64,000 nucleotides of DNA from Lacinutrix sp. C3R15 (GCF_018860825.1 NZ_JAHKPZ010000015.1:434001-498000); one strand, 5' to 3'; counted from the stretch's first letter, positions 37,732 to 47,246 are shown. Translations and numbers: made by a program. The notes: a model not told the origin generated them from the letters alone.

Positions 37732-38043
37732 ATGACAAAGCTTAAAATAAAATCAGGAGATACAGTAAAAGTAATTGCTGGAGATCACAAAGGATCAGAA
37801 GGTAAAGTACTTAAAGTATTAATAGATAAGAACAAAGCGATCGTTGAAGGCGTAAACATGGTGAAGAAACATACTAAACCAAGTGCACAAAGTCCTCAAG
37901 GTGGAATCGTAGAAAAAGAAGCTGCAATTCAAATATCTAACTTATCATTGTTAACTTCAAAAGGAGAAACAACAAGAGTTGGATACAGAATGGAAGGCGA
38001 TAAGAAAGTAAGATTTTCAAAAAAATCTAATGAAGTAATATAG
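37732..38043 (+). CDS. rplX: 50S ribosomal protein L24
   Basis: 103 residues. The KOW motif is [23 protein letters not shown] near the N-terminus. L24 is an assembly-initiator protein of the 50S subunit. It ends 2 bases before rplE. Confidence 0.97.
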   Translation: MTKLKIKSGDTVKVIAGDHKGSEGKVLKVLIDKNKAIVEGVNMVKKHTKPSAQSPQGGIVEKEAAIQISNLSLLTSKGETTRVGYRMEGDKKVRFSKKSNEVI

Positions 38044-38045
38044 TT

Positions 38046-38597
38046 ATGGCATATACACCTAGACTTAAAGAAGAGTATAAAAGCAAAATAATTGCTGCTC
38101 TTACAGAAGAATTTGGTTATAAAAATGTAATGCAAGTACCACAACTTAAAAAGATAGTATTATCTAAAGGAGTTGGTGCTGCAGTTGCAGATAAAAAGTT
38201 AATCGACTACGCGTTAGAAGAATTAACAACTATAACTGGACAAAAAGCTATAGCAACAATTTCTAAAAAGGATGTTGCTACTTTTAAATTACGTAAAGGA
38301 ATGCCAATTGGTGCAAAAGTTACTTTACGAGGAGAAAAAATGTATGAGTTTTTAGACCGTTTAATAACAACTGCTTTACCACGAGTAAGAGACTTTAACG
38401 GAATTAAAGCTACTGGATTTGACGGAAGAGGAAACTACAACTTAGGTGTTGTAGAACAAATTATCTTTCCAGAAATTGATATCGATAAGGTAAACAAAAT
38501 CTCTGGTATGGATATTACATTTGTAACTTCTGCAGATACAGATAAAGAAGCAAAATCATTATTAACAGAACTAGGATTACCTTTTCAAAAGAACTAA
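38046..38597 (+). CDS. rplE: 50S ribosomal protein L5
   Basis: 183 residues. [39 protein letters not shown] at the start and [40 protein letters not shown] in the core. L5 binds 5S rRNA and P-site tRNA. It is 3 bases upstream of rpsN. Confidence 0.98.
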   Translation: MAYTPRLKEEYKSKIIAALTEEFGYKNVMQVPQLKKIVLSKGVGAAVADKKLIDYALEELTTITGQKAIATISKKDVATFKLRKGMPIGAKVTLRGEKMYEFLDRLITTALPRVRDFNGIKATGFDGRGNYNLGVVEQIIFPEIDIDKVNKISGMDITFVTSADTDKEAKSLLTELGLPFQKN

Positions 38598-38600
38598 GTT

Positions 38601-38870
38601 ATGGCTAAAGAATCAATGAAAGCCCGCGAGGTTAAAAGAGCAAAAACAGTAGCAAAATATGCAGAAAAACGTAAAGCTTTAAAAGAAGCTGGAGATTATG
38701 ATGCATTACAAAAACTACCTAAAAATGCTTCGCCAGTGCGTATGCACAATAGATGTAAATTAACAGGAAGACCAAAAGGATACATGCGTACCTTTGGTAT
38801 CTCTCGTGTTACATTTAGAGAAATGGCAAATCAAGGCTTAATCCCAGGAGTTAGAAAAGCAAGTTGGTAA
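38601..38870 (+). CDS. rpsN: 30S ribosomal protein S14, zinc-free (C-) form
   Basis: 89 residues. The C-terminal [45 protein letters not shown] is diagnostic. It is the long form without the CxxC zinc ribbon found in the about 61-residue form; only one Cys is present. S14 belongs to the 30S head. It is followed by a 68-base gap with a small hairpin before rpsH. Confidence 0.97.
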   Translation: MAKESMKAREVKRAKTVAKYAEKRKALKEAGDYDALQKLPKNASPVRMHNRCKLTGRPKGYMRTFGISRVTFREMANQGLIPGVRKASW

Positions 38871-38892
38871 ATTTAAATATAATCAGATTTTA

Positions 38893-38916
38893 GGTTCAAC
38901 ACCAACGTTGAAAACC
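38893..38916 (+). promoter_or_regulatory. Hairpin in the rpsN-rpsH spacer
   Basis: GGTTCAAC (38893-38900) pairs with GTTG..AACC (38907-38916), with a 6-base loop and a two-A bulge. It is 23 bases before rpsH. In E. coli S8 represses the spc genes by binding a bulged mRNA helix; a bulged helix here is compatible with that, but there is no direct proof. Confidence 0.35.
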
Positions 38917-38938
38917 AAGATCACAAAATCAATTAGTT

Positions 38939-39337
38939 ATGTACACAGATCCAATAGCGGATTATTTAACTAGAGTTAGAAATGCGGTAAGAGCAAACCA
39001 CAGAGTGGTGGAAATACCAGCATCTAACTTGAAAAAAGAAATTACTAAAATATTATTCGATCAAGGATATATTTTAAGTTACAAGTTTGATGATTCTTCA
39101 GTACAAGGAACAATTAAAATTGCCCTTAAGTACAATAAAGAAACAAAAGAACCAGTAATTAAGAAAATTCAAAGAATCAGTAAACCAGGTTTACGTAAGT
39201 ATGCAAGTTCAAAAGAATTGCCTAGAATCTTAAACGGTCTTGGTATTGCCATTGTTTCTACTTCTCACGGAGTAATGACAGGTAAACAAGCACAAAGAGA
39301 GAATGTAGGTGGTGAGGTACTTTGTTACGTTTACTAA
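38939..39337 (+). CDS. rpsH: 30S ribosomal protein S8
   Basis: 132 residues. MYTDPIADYLTRVRNAVRANHRVVEIPASNLKKEI at the start and the C-terminal GLGIAIVSTSHGVMTGKQAQRENVGGEVLCYVY are diagnostic. S8 binds helix 21 of 16S rRNA and in E. coli is the repressor of the spc operon. It follows a 68-base spacer. Confidence 0.98.
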   Translation: MYTDPIADYLTRVRNAVRANHRVVEIPASNLKKEITKILFDQGYILSYKFDDSSVQGTIKIALKYNKETKEPVIKKIQRISKPGLRKYASSKELPRILNGLGIAIVSTSHGVMTGKQAQRENVGGEVLCYVY

Positions 39338-39354
39338 TTTAAAGCCCAAAAGAA

Positions 39355-39897
39355 ATGTCAAGAATAGGAAATAATCCAGTAGCCATTCCAGAAGGCGTAA
39401 CAGTAGACATTAAAGATAATGTTGTTACTGTAAAAGGTAAATTAGGAGAATTAACACAAAACTTTGATACTATTGATATCAAAGTAGAAGATGGTAACGT
39501 ATTAGTTACACGTTCTTCAGACTCTAAAGATCAAAAAGCAAAACATGGTTTGTATAGATCTTTAATCAATAATATGATTGAAGGTGTATCAAAAGGATGG
39601 ACTAAAAATTTAGAGTTAGTAGGTGTAGGATATAGAGCTTCAAGCCAAGGGCAAAAATTAGATTTAGCTTTAGGTTTTTCGCATAATATAGTAATGGATA
39701 TTGCTCCAGAAGTGAAAATTGAAACAGTTTCAGATAAAGGAAAAAATCCAATTATAAAATTAACTTCATTTGACAAACAACTAGTAGGTCAAGTTGCTGC
39801 TAAAATTCGTGGCTTCCGTAGACCAGAACCTTATAAAGGAAAAGGTGTTAAGTTTGTAGGAGAAGTATTAAGAAGAAAAGCAGGTAAATCAGCTTAA
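39355..39897 (+). CDS. rplF: 50S ribosomal protein L6
   Basis: 180 residues, two repeated domains. MSRIGNNPVAIPEGVTVDI and the C-terminal GFRRPEPYKGKGVKFVGEVLRRKAGKSA are diagnostic. L6 stabilises the sarcin-ricin loop region where GTPase factors bind. It lies 17 bases after rpsH. Confidence 0.98.
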   Translation: MSRIGNNPVAIPEGVTVDIKDNVVTVKGKLGELTQNFDTIDIKVEDGNVLVTRSSDSKDQKAKHGLYRSLINNMIEGVSKGWTKNLELVGVGYRASSQGQKLDLALGFSHNIVMDIAPEVKIETVSDKGKNPIIKLTSFDKQLVGQVAAKIRGFRRPEPYKGKGVKFVGEVLRRKAGKSA

Positions 39898-39907
39898 TAA
39901 GTAAGTT

Positions 39908-40264
39908 ATGGCACTATCAAAATTCGAAAGAAGAATAAGAATAAAAAACAGAATTCGTAAGACTGTATCTGGTACAGCTACAAGACCAAGATTATCTGTT
40001 TTTAGAAGTAATAAAGAAATTTATGCTCAAATAGTTGACGATGTAACTGGTAAAACTATCAGTGCTGCATCTTCAAGAGATAAAGACATTAGTTCTGCAA
40101 AAGGTAATAAATCTGAAATAGCTACTTTAGTAGGTAAATCTGTTGCCGATAAAGCAATAAAAGCTGGTATTAATACAATCTCTTTTGATAGAGGTGGTTA
40201 TTTATATCATGGTAGAATAAAATCATTAGCTGAAGGAGCTAGAGAAGCAGGACTTAAATTCTAA
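39908..40264 (+). CDS. rplR: 50S ribosomal protein L18
   Basis: 118 residues. [38 protein letters not shown] and [26 protein letters not shown] are diagnostic. L18 anchors 5S rRNA to the large subunit. It lies 10 bases after rplF and 6 before rpsE. Confidence 0.98.
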   Translation: MALSKFERRIRIKNRIRKTVSGTATRPRLSVFRSNKEIYAQIVDDVTGKTISAASSRDKDISSAKGNKSEIATLVGKSVADKAIKAGINTISFDRGGYLYHGRIKSLAEGAREAGLKF

Positions 40265-40270
40265 GAAATT

Positions 40271-40795
40271 ATGTATCAAAAATACAAAAGCGCAGAGCTA
40301 GTAAAACCAAGTGGATTAGATCTTAAAGATCGTTTAGTTGGTGTACAAAGAGTTACTAAAGTAACTAAAGGTGGTAGAGCATTTGGTTTTTCAGCAATCG
40401 TTGTGGTTGGTGATGAAGCAGGTGTAGTAGGACACGGATTAGGAAAATCTAAAGACGTTGCTAGTGCAATTGCAAAAGCAGTAGAAGACGCAAAGAAAAA
40501 CCTAGTACGTATTCCTCTAGTAAAAAGTACTTTACCACATGAACAAAAAGGAAAATTTGGTGGAGCAAGAGTAAACATCATTCCTGCAGCTCCTGGTACA
40601 GGAGTAATTGCTGGTGGAGCAGTAAGAACTGTTCTTGAAGCAGTAGGAGTACACGATGTATTATCTAAATCTCAAGGTTCATCAAACCCTCATAACGTAG
40701 TAAAAGCAACTTTTGATGCTTTATTACAATTAAGAGATGCAAGATCAATTGCTCGTGATAGAGGAGTTTCTCTTGAAAAAGTTTTTAAAGGATAA
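40271..40795 (+). CDS. rpsE: 30S ribosomal protein S5
   Basis: 174 residues. [44 protein letters not shown] covers the double-stranded-RNA-binding domain, including the loop where spectinomycin-resistance changes occur (wild-type-like here). [23 protein letters not shown] lies in the C-terminal domain. It is 12 bases upstream of rpmD. Confidence 0.98.
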   Translation: MYQKYKSAELVKPSGLDLKDRLVGVQRVTKVTKGGRAFGFSAIVVVGDEAGVVGHGLGKSKDVASAIAKAVEDAKKNLVRIPLVKSTLPHEQKGKFGGARVNIIPAAPGTGVIAGGAVRTVLEAVGVHDVLSKSQGSSNPHNVVKATFDALLQLRDARSIARDRGVSLEKVFKG

Positions 40796-40807
40796 TAAAG
40801 GAAAACG

Positions 40808-40990
40808 ATGGCAAAGATAAAAGTTAAAAAAGTAAAGAGTGCAATCAATCGTACGCAAAGACAAAAGAGAACATTAGAAGCTCTTGGTCTTAAAAAGATT
40901 GGTCAAGTAGTAGAGCACGATGCCACACCAAATATCCTTGGTATGGTTGCTAAAGTTTCACATTTAGTTTCTGTTGAAGAAGCAAAATAA
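40808..40990 (+). CDS. rpmD: 50S ribosomal protein L30
   Basis: 60 residues. IKVKKVKSAINRTQRQKRTLEALGLKKIGQVVEHDATPNILGMVAKVSHLV is the whole family core. It is a small peripheral 50S protein absent from some bacteria but kept here in its standard place between rpsE and rplO. Confidence 0.96.
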   Translation: MAKIKVKKVKSAINRTQRQKRTLEALGLKKIGQVVEHDATPNILGMVAKVSHLVSVEEAK

Positions 40991-41004
40991 TATAACACTT
41001 ACAA

Positions 41005-41457
41005 ATGGATTTAAGTAATTTAAAACCTGCAGAAGGTTCAGTAAAAAATCAAGGTAAACGTATAGGTCGTGGACAAGGTTCTGGAAAAGGTGGTACTGCA
41101 ACACGTGGTCACAAAGGAGCTAAATCTCGTTCTGGTTACTCTAAAAAAGTAGGTTTTGAAGGAGGGCAAATGCCTATTCAACGTCGTGTACCTAAATTTG
41201 GTTTTACTAATATTAACCGTAAGGAATATCAAGGAATTAACCTAGATACGCTACAACAGTTAATTGACGATAAAAAAATTAAAGATACTCTTGATTTAGA
41301 TACAATGATTACGTTACGTTTAGCTGGTAAAAATGAACTAGTTAAAATATTAGGACGTGGTGAATTAAAATCTAAATTAACAGTAACAGCGCATAAATTT
41401 ACAGCAACTGCAAAAGCAGCTATTGAAGCAGCTGGAGGAGAAGCAGTAACTTTATAA
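41005..41457 (+). CDS. rplO: 50S ribosomal protein L15
   Basis: 150 residues. The Gly-rich N-terminus LSNLKPAEGSVKNQGKRIGRGQGSGKGGTATRGHKGAKSRSG is diagnostic, followed by GFEGGQMPIQRRVPKFGF. L15 is a late 50S assembly protein. It lies 14 bases before secY. Confidence 0.98.
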   Translation: MDLSNLKPAEGSVKNQGKRIGRGQGSGKGGTATRGHKGAKSRSGYSKKVGFEGGQMPIQRRVPKFGFTNINRKEYQGINLDTLQQLIDDKKIKDTLDLDTMITLRLAGKNELVKILGRGELKSKLTVTAHKFTATAKAAIEAAGGEAVTL

Positions 41458-41471
41458 TTTAATTAAGAAGC

Positions 41472-42815
41472 ATGAAATTTATAGAGACATTAAAGAATGT
41501 TTGGAAAATTGAAGAACTAAGAAACCGAATCATTTTAACATTAGGTTTACTCTTAGTATATCGTTTTGGAGCACAAGTAGTACTTCCAGGTATAGATGCT
41601 TCACAATTAGAAGGTATACAAGGTAATACTGAAGATGGTTTATTAGGTTTACTAAACGCATTTACAGGTGGAGCATTTGCTAATGCATCTGTTTTTGCTC
41701 TTGGTATCATGCCTTACATTTCTGCTTCTATTGTAGTACAGTTAATGGGAATAGCTATTCCTTATTTACAAAAACTACAAAAAGAAGGAGCAAGTGGACA
41801 AAAGAAAATCACGCAAATTACACGTTGGTTAACCATTGCAATATGTTTGGTACAAGCACCAGGATATTTAGCAAGTTTACCAGCTTTAGGTATTCCTCAA
41901 TCTGCCTTTTTATTAGGGCAAGGAGGTTTATTCTATTTCTCTTCTGTTATTATTTTAGTAACAGGATGTATTTTTGCAATGTGGTTAGGTGAGAAGATTA
42001 CAGACAAAGGTATTGGTAATGGTATTTCATTATTAATTATGGTTGGTATTATTGCAACCTTACCTAAAAACTTCTTATTAAACGCCTCTTCTAGATTAGA
42101 AGGAAATAACGTTATGTTAATTCTTTTTGAACTTGTAATTTGGTTAGCAATCATTGCAGCAAGTATTATGTTAGTAATGGCTGTTAGAAAAATAGCAGTA
42201 CAATACGCTAGAAGAACAGCATCTGGAGGTTATGAAAAGAATGTTTTCGGATCAAGACAATATATTCCATTAAAACTTAATGCTTCAGGAGTAATGCCAA
42301 TTATATTTGCACAAGCAATCATGTTTGTACCAGGTTTAATAGGTAGCTCTTCATTCTTAAAAGATACTGCAGCTGGACAATGGATGCAAACAAATTTTTC
42401 TGATATGTTTGGTTTTTGGTACAACTTAATATTTGCTTTATTAATAATAATATTTACTTATTTTTATACAGCAATTACAGTACCAACAAATAAAATGGCA
42501 GATGATCTTAAACGTAGCGGAGGATTTATTCCTGGTATACGTCCTGGGTCTGAAACTTCAGAATATTTAGATAAAATCATGTCGCAAATAACATTACCTG
42601 GTTCTATATTTTTAGCACTTATTGCTGTGTTCCCAGCATTTATAGTTAAGCTAATGAATGTGCAATCTGGTTGGGCCTTATTTTTTGGTGGTACATCACT
42701 ATTAATTATGGTTGGAGTTGCAATTGACACTATGCAACAAGTAAATTCTTACTTGTTAAATAGACACTATGATGGCTTAATGAAAACTGGTAAAAATAGA
42801 AAAGCAGTAGCTTAA
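41472..42815 (+). CDS. secY: Preprotein translocase subunit SecY
   Basis: 447 residues with ten hydrophobic segments. The plug/TM2 region is [26 protein letters not shown]. The cytoplasmic loops include [31 protein letters not shown] and the SecA-contact loop [24 protein letters not shown]. SecY is the protein-conducting channel of the inner membrane, here feeding the many Sec-dependent envelope proteins of the window. It lies in the normal spc position after rplO. Confidence 0.98.
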   Translation: MKFIETLKNVWKIEELRNRIILTLGLLLVYRFGAQVVLPGIDASQLEGIQGNTEDGLLGLLNAFTGGAFANASVFALGIMPYISASIVVQLMGIAIPYLQKLQKEGASGQKKITQITRWLTIAICLVQAPGYLASLPALGIPQSAFLLGQGGLFYFSSVIILVTGCIFAMWLGEKITDKGIGNGISLLIMVGIIATLPKNFLLNASSRLEGNNVMLILFELVIWLAIIAASIMLVMAVRKIAVQYARRTASGGYEKNVFGSRQYIPLKLNASGVMPIIFAQAIMFVPGLIGSSSFLKDTAAGQWMQTNFSDMFGFWYNLIFALLIIIFTYFYTAITVPTNKMADDLKRSGGFIPGIRPGSETSEYLDKIMSQITLPGSIFLALIAVFPAFIVKLMNVQSGWALFFGGTSLLIMVGVAIDTMQQVNSYLLNRHYDGLMKTGKNRKAVA

Positions 42816-42825
42816 TTATAATACT

Positions 42826-43041
42826 ATGGCAAAACAAGCAGCAATAGAACAAGACGGAACAATTATTGAAGCATTATCTAATGCAATGTTTCGTGTTGAA
42901 TTAGAAAATGGTCACATTGTGACAGCACATATCTCGGGTAAAATGCGAATGCATTACATTAAATTATTACCAGGAGATAAAGTAAAATTAGAAATGAGTC
43001 CTTACGATTTAACGAAGGCTCGTATAACTTATAGATACTAA
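42826..43041 (+). CDS. infA: Translation initiation factor IF-1
   Basis: 71 residues, an S1-like OB fold. [71 protein letters not shown] is the complete family sequence in register with other bacteria. It follows secY by 10 bases; no map (methionine aminopeptidase) gene intervenes, unlike in many bacteria. Confidence 0.97.
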   Translation: MAKQAAIEQDGTIIEALSNAMFRVELENGHIVTAHISGKMRMHYIKLLPGDKVKLEMSPYDLTKARITYRY

Positions 43042-43051
43042 TACCAATACG

Positions 43052-43168
43052 ATGAAAGTAAGAGCATCAGTTAAAAAAAGAAGCGCAGATTGTAAAATAG
43101 TGCGTAGAAAAGGTAGACTTTACGTGATTAACAAAAAGAATCCTAGATTCAAACAAAGACAAGGGTAA
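43052..43168 (+). CDS. rpmJ: 50S ribosomal protein L36, zinc-free (C-) form
   Basis: 38 codons: it starts [10 protein letters not shown], has [16 protein letters not shown] in the middle and ends PRFKQRQG. Size, termini and the place between infA and rpsM identify L36. Of the usual zinc ligands Cys11, Cys14, Cys27 and His33, only Cys14 is left (Ser11, Asn27, Phe33), so this is the C- form. The stop at 43166-43168 is 2 bases before rpsM. Confidence 0.95.
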   Translation: MKVRASVKKRSADCKIVRRKGRLYVINKKNPRFKQRQG

Positions 43169-43170
43169 TT

Positions 43171-43545
43171 ATGGCAAGAATTGCAGGTGTAGACATACCA
43201 AAACAGAAAAGAGGAGTAATATCTCTAACTTATATCTACGGAGTAGGTAGAAGCAGATCAAAAGAAATTTTAGCAGCAGCTAAAGTTGACGAAAGTATTA
43301 AAGTTCAAGATTGGAACGATGACCAAATAGCAGCCATTCGTGATGCTGTTGGTACGTACACAATTGAGGGTGAATTACGTTCTGAAACTCAAATAAACAT
43401 TAAGAGATTAATGGATATTGGATGTTACAGAGGTATTCGTCATAGATCTGGTCTTCCATTAAGAGGACAACGAACTAAAAACAACTCTAGAACTAGAAAA
43501 GGTAGAAGAAAAACTGTTGCTAACAAGAAAAAAGCAACTAAATAA
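43171..43545 (+). CDS. rpsM: 30S ribosomal protein S13
   Basis: 124 residues. [34 protein letters not shown] and [38 protein letters not shown] are diagnostic. S13 bridges head and large subunit and contacts P-site tRNA. It opens the alpha cluster and is followed by a 101-base repeat-like spacer. Confidence 0.98.
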   Translation: MARIAGVDIPKQKRGVISLTYIYGVGRSRSKEILAAAKVDESIKVQDWNDDQIAAIRDAVGTYTIEGELRSETQINIKRLMDIGCYRGIRHRSGLPLRGQRTKNNSRTRKGRRKTVANKKKATK

Positions 43546-43646
43546 TAATATAGTCTTTAGTCTTTAGACGTTGGAAAGAATCTGTTTGAAATTTAAAGGT
43601 TTAGGATTCTAGCGACTATTAACTAAAACTAAAAGCTAAATATAAT
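43546..43646. repeat. Imperfect palindromic repeat in the rpsM-rpsK spacer
   Basis: A 101-base spacer starting with the tandem TAGTCTTTAGTCTTTAGAC (43553 on). Its two ends pair loosely (TAGTCTTTAGT near 43553 with ACTAAAACTA near 43624), and an inner pair GAATC / GATTC flanks the middle. The TAGTC/GACTA-rich make-up resembles dispersed intergenic repeats of flavobacterial genomes. No promoter or terminator is evident in it. Confidence 0.45.
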
Positions 43647-44030
43647 ATGGCAAAGTCAAGTACTAAAAAACGTAAAGTTATAGTAGATGCTGTTGGAGAA
43701 GCGCACATAACTGCTTCTTTTAATAACATCATTATTTCACTTACCAATAAAAAAGGAGACGTTATTTCATGGTCTTCAGCTGGTAAAATGGGATTTAGAG
43801 GTTCTAAAAAGAACACTCCATATGCTGCACAATTAGCTGCAGAAGATGCTGCAGGTGTAGCACAAGAAGCTGGTTTAAAGAAAGTGAAAGCTTATGTTAA
43901 AGGACCAGGAAATGGTAGAGAATCTGCTATTCGTTCTATTCATAATGCAGGAATTGAAGTAACAGAAATTATTGATGTTACTCCTTTACCACATAATGGA
44001 TGTCGTCCTCCAAAACGTAGAAGAGTATAA
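43647..44030 (+). CDS. rpsK: 30S ribosomal protein S11
   Basis: 127 residues. [46 protein letters not shown] and the C-terminal [18 protein letters not shown] are diagnostic. S11 lies on the platform near the mRNA exit. It is followed by a terminator-like hairpin rather than directly by rpsD. Confidence 0.98.
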   Translation: MAKSSTKKRKVIVDAVGEAHITASFNNIIISLTNKKGDVISWSSAGKMGFRGSKKNTPYAAQLAAEDAAGVAQEAGLKKVKAYVKGPGNGRESAIRSIHNAGIEVTEIIDVTPLPHNGCRPPKRRRV

Positions 44031-44049
44031 TTTACTTTATAAAAAAAAA

Positions 44050-44089
44050 TAAATACCAACTGTTTTATATAGTTGGTATTTAATTTTTT
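44050..44089 (+). terminator. Terminator-like hairpin after rpsK
   Basis: 12-bp perfect stem (44050-44061 with 44071-44082), 9-base loop, then T6 (44084-44089). It divides the alpha cluster between rpsK and rpsD. Its 3' arm contains the -33 TTG of the next promoter. Confidence 0.75.
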
Positions 44090-44102
44090 ATATGTAAATT
44101 TG
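44073..44102 (+). promoter_or_regulatory. Promoter of rpsD-rpoA-rplQ
   Basis: TTG (44073-44075), exactly 19 bases, then TAAATTTG (44095-44102): consensus Bacteroidota promoter. Transcription would start near 44108, giving a leader of about 100 bases before rpsD. Confidence 0.75.
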
Positions 44103-44107
44103 CAAAC

Positions 44108-44210
44108 TGAAAAAATTATTACAAACAAGTATCAAAAAAAGAGATCAACGTTTGTCGAAGGATAAGATTAAGACCTTAATTCACAAACACTCTTAAAAAA
44201 ACAATTTATT
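44108..44210 (+). promoter_or_regulatory. rpsD leader with nested pairing, possible S4 autoregulatory site
   Basis: Within the predicted leader GTTTGT (about 44150) can pair with ACAAAC (about 44184), enclosing AAGG / CCTT. In E. coli S4 binds an mRNA pseudoknot to repress the alpha operon. A structured leader in front of the S4 gene suggests a comparable control, but no consensus can be matched by eye. Confidence 0.35.
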
Positions 44211-44816
44211 ATGGCAAGATATACTGGTCCTAAAACTAAAATAGCTCGTAAATTTGGAGAAGCTATATATGGAGAAGATAAATCTTTTGAAAAAAGAAAT
44301 TACCCTCCAGGACAACACGGAAACGCTAGACGTCGTGGAAAAAAATCGGAATACGCAATCCAATTAATGGAAAAACAAAAAGCTAAATATACCTATGGTA
44401 TTTTAGAGCGTCAATTTAGAGGTTTATTTAAAAAAGCAACTGCTGCACAAGGTATTACAGGTGAAGTTTTATTACAACTTTGCGAGTCTAGATTAGACAA
44501 CGTAGTATACAGAATGGGAATTTCTCCTTCTAGATCTGGAGCAAGACAATTAGTATCTCACAAGCATATTACGGTTAATGGAGAATTAGTAAATATTCCT
44601 TCTTACCAATTAAAAGCTGGAGATGTTGTTGCAGTAAGAGAAAAATCAAAATCACTTGAAGCTATTGATAGATCTTTATCAAATTCAAGTCAAGTTTACG
44701 AATGGATTACTTGGAATAATGATACTAAGCAAGGAACTTATGTTTCTGTTCCTGCTAGAATTCAAATTCCAGAAAACATCAACGAGCAATTCATCGTAGA
44801 ATTATATTCTAAATAA
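44211..44816 (+). CDS. rpsD: 30S ribosomal protein S4
   Basis: 201 residues. [21 protein letters not shown] at the start, [21 protein letters not shown], and the S4 RNA-binding domain [34 protein letters not shown]. It has no CxxC zinc knuckle, in keeping with other Bacteroidota. S4 nucleates 30S assembly. It lies behind its own promoter and leader, then a 95-base gap to rpoA. Confidence 0.98.
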   Translation: MARYTGPKTKIARKFGEAIYGEDKSFEKRNYPPGQHGNARRRGKKSEYAIQLMEKQKAKYTYGILERQFRGLFKKATAAQGITGEVLLQLCESRLDNVVYRMGISPSRSGARQLVSHKHITVNGELVNIPSYQLKAGDVVAVREKSKSLEAIDRSLSNSSQVYEWITWNNDTKQGTYVSVPARIQIPENINEQFIVELYSK

Positions 44817-44911
44817 TAAATTAATCATATTGGTATATAGCCAAAGGATTTATTAGTGCTCTTCAAACTTTTAAATCGCGCAACTATATAACAATTAAAA
44901 CGAAGAAAAAA

Positions 44912-45904
44912 ATGGCAGTATTTAATTTTCAAAAACCTGATAAGGTAATCATGATTGATTCTACAGATTTTGAAGGGAAATTTGAATTTCGTCCTTTAGA
45001 ACCTGGATATGGATTAACCGTTGGAAACGCTTTAAGAAGAGTTTTACTTTCTTCTTTAGAAGGGTTTGCAATCACTTCTGTAAGAATGGAAGGTGTAGAT
45101 CATGAGTTCTCTACTATAGCTGGTGTTGTTGAAGACGTAACAGAAATGATTTTAAACTTAAAACAAATGCGTTTTAAGCGTCAAATAGAAGATGTAGATA
45201 ACGAATCGGTTTCTATTTCTATTTCTGGTCAAGAACAAATTACAGCAGGAGATTTTCAAAAATTTATTTCAGGATTCCAAGTATTAAATTCAGAATTAGT
45301 AATCTGTAACTTAGATCCTAAAGTAAATATTAACATGGAGATTACCATTGAAAAAGGAAGAGGTTATGTTCCTGCAGAAGAAAATAAAAAGTCATCTGCA
45401 CCAATAGGTACTATCTTTACAGATTCAATTTACACTCCAATAAAAAATGTTAAATATAGCATTGAAAACTTTCGTGTAGAACAAAAAACAGATTACGAAA
45501 AATTAGTTTTCGAAATTATTACTGATGGTTCTATTACTCCACAAGATGCATTAACAGAAGCAGCTAAAACATTAATTCACCACTTCATGTTATTCTCTGA
45601 TGAGCGTATTACTTTAGAAGCGGATGAAATTGCACAAACAGAAACTTATGATGAAGAATCTCTTCATATGAGACAACTACTAAAAACTAAACTAGTAGAT
45701 ATGGATTTATCTGTACGTGCTCTTAATTGTTTAAAAGCAGCAGAAGTAGATACCTTAGGAGACTTAGTATCTTTCAACAAAAACGACTTAATGAAATTCC
45801 GTAACTTCGGTAAAAAATCATTAACAGAGCTTGAAGAGCTTGTAAATGTTAAAGGTTTAAACTTTGGTATGGACCTTTCAAAATATAAATTAGATAAAGA
45901 TTAA
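44912..45904 (+). CDS. rpoA: DNA-directed RNA polymerase subunit alpha
   Basis: 330 residues. The N-terminal assembly domain has [40 protein letters not shown] linker of about 15 residues leads to the C-terminal domain (about 255-325) with [50 protein letters not shown]-type helices, needed for UP-element and activator contacts. It lies between rpsD and rplQ as in most bacteria. Confidence 0.98.
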   Translation: MAVFNFQKPDKVIMIDSTDFEGKFEFRPLEPGYGLTVGNALRRVLLSSLEGFAITSVRMEGVDHEFSTIAGVVEDVTEMILNLKQMRFKRQIEDVDNESVSISISGQEQITAGDFQKFISGFQVLNSELVICNLDPKVNINMEITIEKGRGYVPAEENKKSSAPIGTIFTDSIYTPIKNVKYSIENFRVEQKTDYEKLVFEIITDGSITPQDALTEAAKTLIHHFMLFSDERITLEADEIAQTETYDEESLHMRQLLKTKLVDMDLSVRALNCLKAAEVDTLGDLVSFNKNDLMKFRNFGKKSLTELEELVNVKGLNFGMDLSKYKLDKD

Positions 45905-45966
45905 TTACTTCATATTTTGCTCCTCAATAGTGAGTTAGAGCAAGATGAAGCTAAAACTAAAATGTC

Positions 45967-46437
45967 ATGAGACACGGAAAAAAAGTAAACCACTTAGGTA
46001 GACAAACAGCACACAGAAAAGCAATGTTAGCTAATATGGCTTGTTCTTTAATAGAGCATAAACGTATTAATACAACAGTTGCAAAAGCAAAAGCTTTAAA
46101 GCAGTTTGTAGAACCAATGATTACAAAATCTAAAGAAGATACAACACACAACAGACGTATTGTTTTTTCTAGATTAAGACAAAAAGAAGCAGTTACAGAA
46201 TTATTTAGAGAAGTAGCTACTAAAGTTGGTGATCGTCCAGGTGGATATACACGTATTATCAAATTAGGAAATCGTTTAGGAGATAACGCAGATATGGCAA
46301 TGATTGAACTTGTAGATTACAATGAAATCTATAATGCAGATAAAAAAGCTAAGAAAACTACGCGTAGAAGTAGAAGAGGTGGTAGCAAAACTGTTGCACC
46401 AGCTGTAGATACTAAAGCTACAAACGAAGAAGAGTAA
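45967..46437 (+). CDS. rplQ: 50S ribosomal protein L17
   Basis: 156 residues. [45 protein letters not shown] is diagnostic. A C-terminal basic then acidic tail of about 35 residues ([16 protein letters not shown] ... TKATNEEE) extends beyond the 120-residue core, as in other Bacteroidota. It is the last gene of the superoperon and is followed by a strong terminator. Confidence 0.98.
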   Translation: MRHGKKVNHLGRQTAHRKAMLANMACSLIEHKRINTTVAKAKALKQFVEPMITKSKEDTTHNRRIVFSRLRQKEAVTELFREVATKVGDRPGGYTRIIKLGNRLGDNADMAMIELVDYNEIYNADKKAKKTTRRSRRGGSKTVAPAVDTKATNEEE

Positions 46438-46463
46438 AAATAACATATTTTTAACACAGTAAA

Positions 46464-46498
46464 AAAGGCAAACTTTAATAAGTTTGCCTTTTTTTTTT
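46464..46498 (+). terminator. Terminator of the ribosomal superoperon
   Basis: 12-bp perfect stem AAAGGCAAACTT / AAGTTTGCCTTT with a TAAT loop, running into a T-tract of more than eight bases. It lies 26 bases after rplQ. Confidence 0.92.
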
Positions 46499-46533
46499 AA
46501 ATTTACCCAAACAAAAAAAACAATATTTATATT

Positions 46534-47238
46534 ATGAAAAAACTTCTTTTAATTACACTTTTATTATGCGCAAATTTTATTTTCTCGCAACAAAGCGCAT
46601 CTATAATTTTAAATCATGATGCAGATAATTATGGAGGTTTTAACATGAACAACGGAGTTTGGGTAAAAAGCAAGCAAACAGAAACAGATTTAGTTGGCTC
46701 TAATTACCTATTTAAAAATTGGCTTAACAAAGCTGTAGTTTATGATACTGAAGATAAAGGATATAAATTACCAAATTGTAACTTTAATATTCAATATAAT
46801 AGATTTGAATCTAATTTAAGTGATGCATCTATAGATTCTGTTTTCTCTTTTGATTCTAGAACAATAAATAAGTTTGTTATTGCAAACAAGACATTTTTAA
46901 AGAAAAAAGTAGATGGTAAAGGAAGTAACTATTTTATGGAGTTAATAGCTCTAGGAAGTGAATTTACCTTATATAAAGCATACAGCTCTAAAATAGTTTA
47001 CGCGCAAGTAAACCCAATGACTTCTCAAAAGTTAGGAAATGACATGATTAAAATATCAGAAGAATATTATACAGAAAAAGATGGTGTACTTACTCCTTTT
47101 AAACAAAAGAAGTCTGTAATATTAAACTTAATGGCAAGTAAAAAGAAACAAATTAAAACCTTTATAAAAGAAAATAAGCTATCTGTATCTAATGAAGCAG
47201 ACCTTCATAAAATATTTAATTATTATCATTCTTTATAA
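46534..47238 (+). CDS. Secreted protein of unknown function (tandem paralogue 1)
   Basis: 234 residues with signal peptide MKKLLLITLLLCANFIFSQ. It is a clear paralogue of the next gene: both share YLF.NW, LPNCNFNI, TL.KAY, VNPMT.QK.G.D, a Lys-rich segment and the end IKENKLS....DL..I.NYY..L. The end motif recurs in many Bacteroidota periplasmic proteins of unknown role. No enzymatic residues are evident. It is a single-gene unit with its own terminator. Confidence 0.75.
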   Translation: MKKLLLITLLLCANFIFSQQSASIILNHDADNYGGFNMNNGVWVKSKQTETDLVGSNYLFKNWLNKAVVYDTEDKGYKLPNCNFNIQYNRFESNLSDASIDSVFSFDSRTINKFVIANKTFLKKKVDGKGSNYFMELIALGSEFTLYKAYSSKIVYAQVNPMTSQKLGNDMIKISEEYYTEKDGVLTPFKQKKSVILNLMASKKKQIKTFIKENKLSVSNEADLHKIFNYYHSL

Positions 47239-47246
47239 AAAATAAT

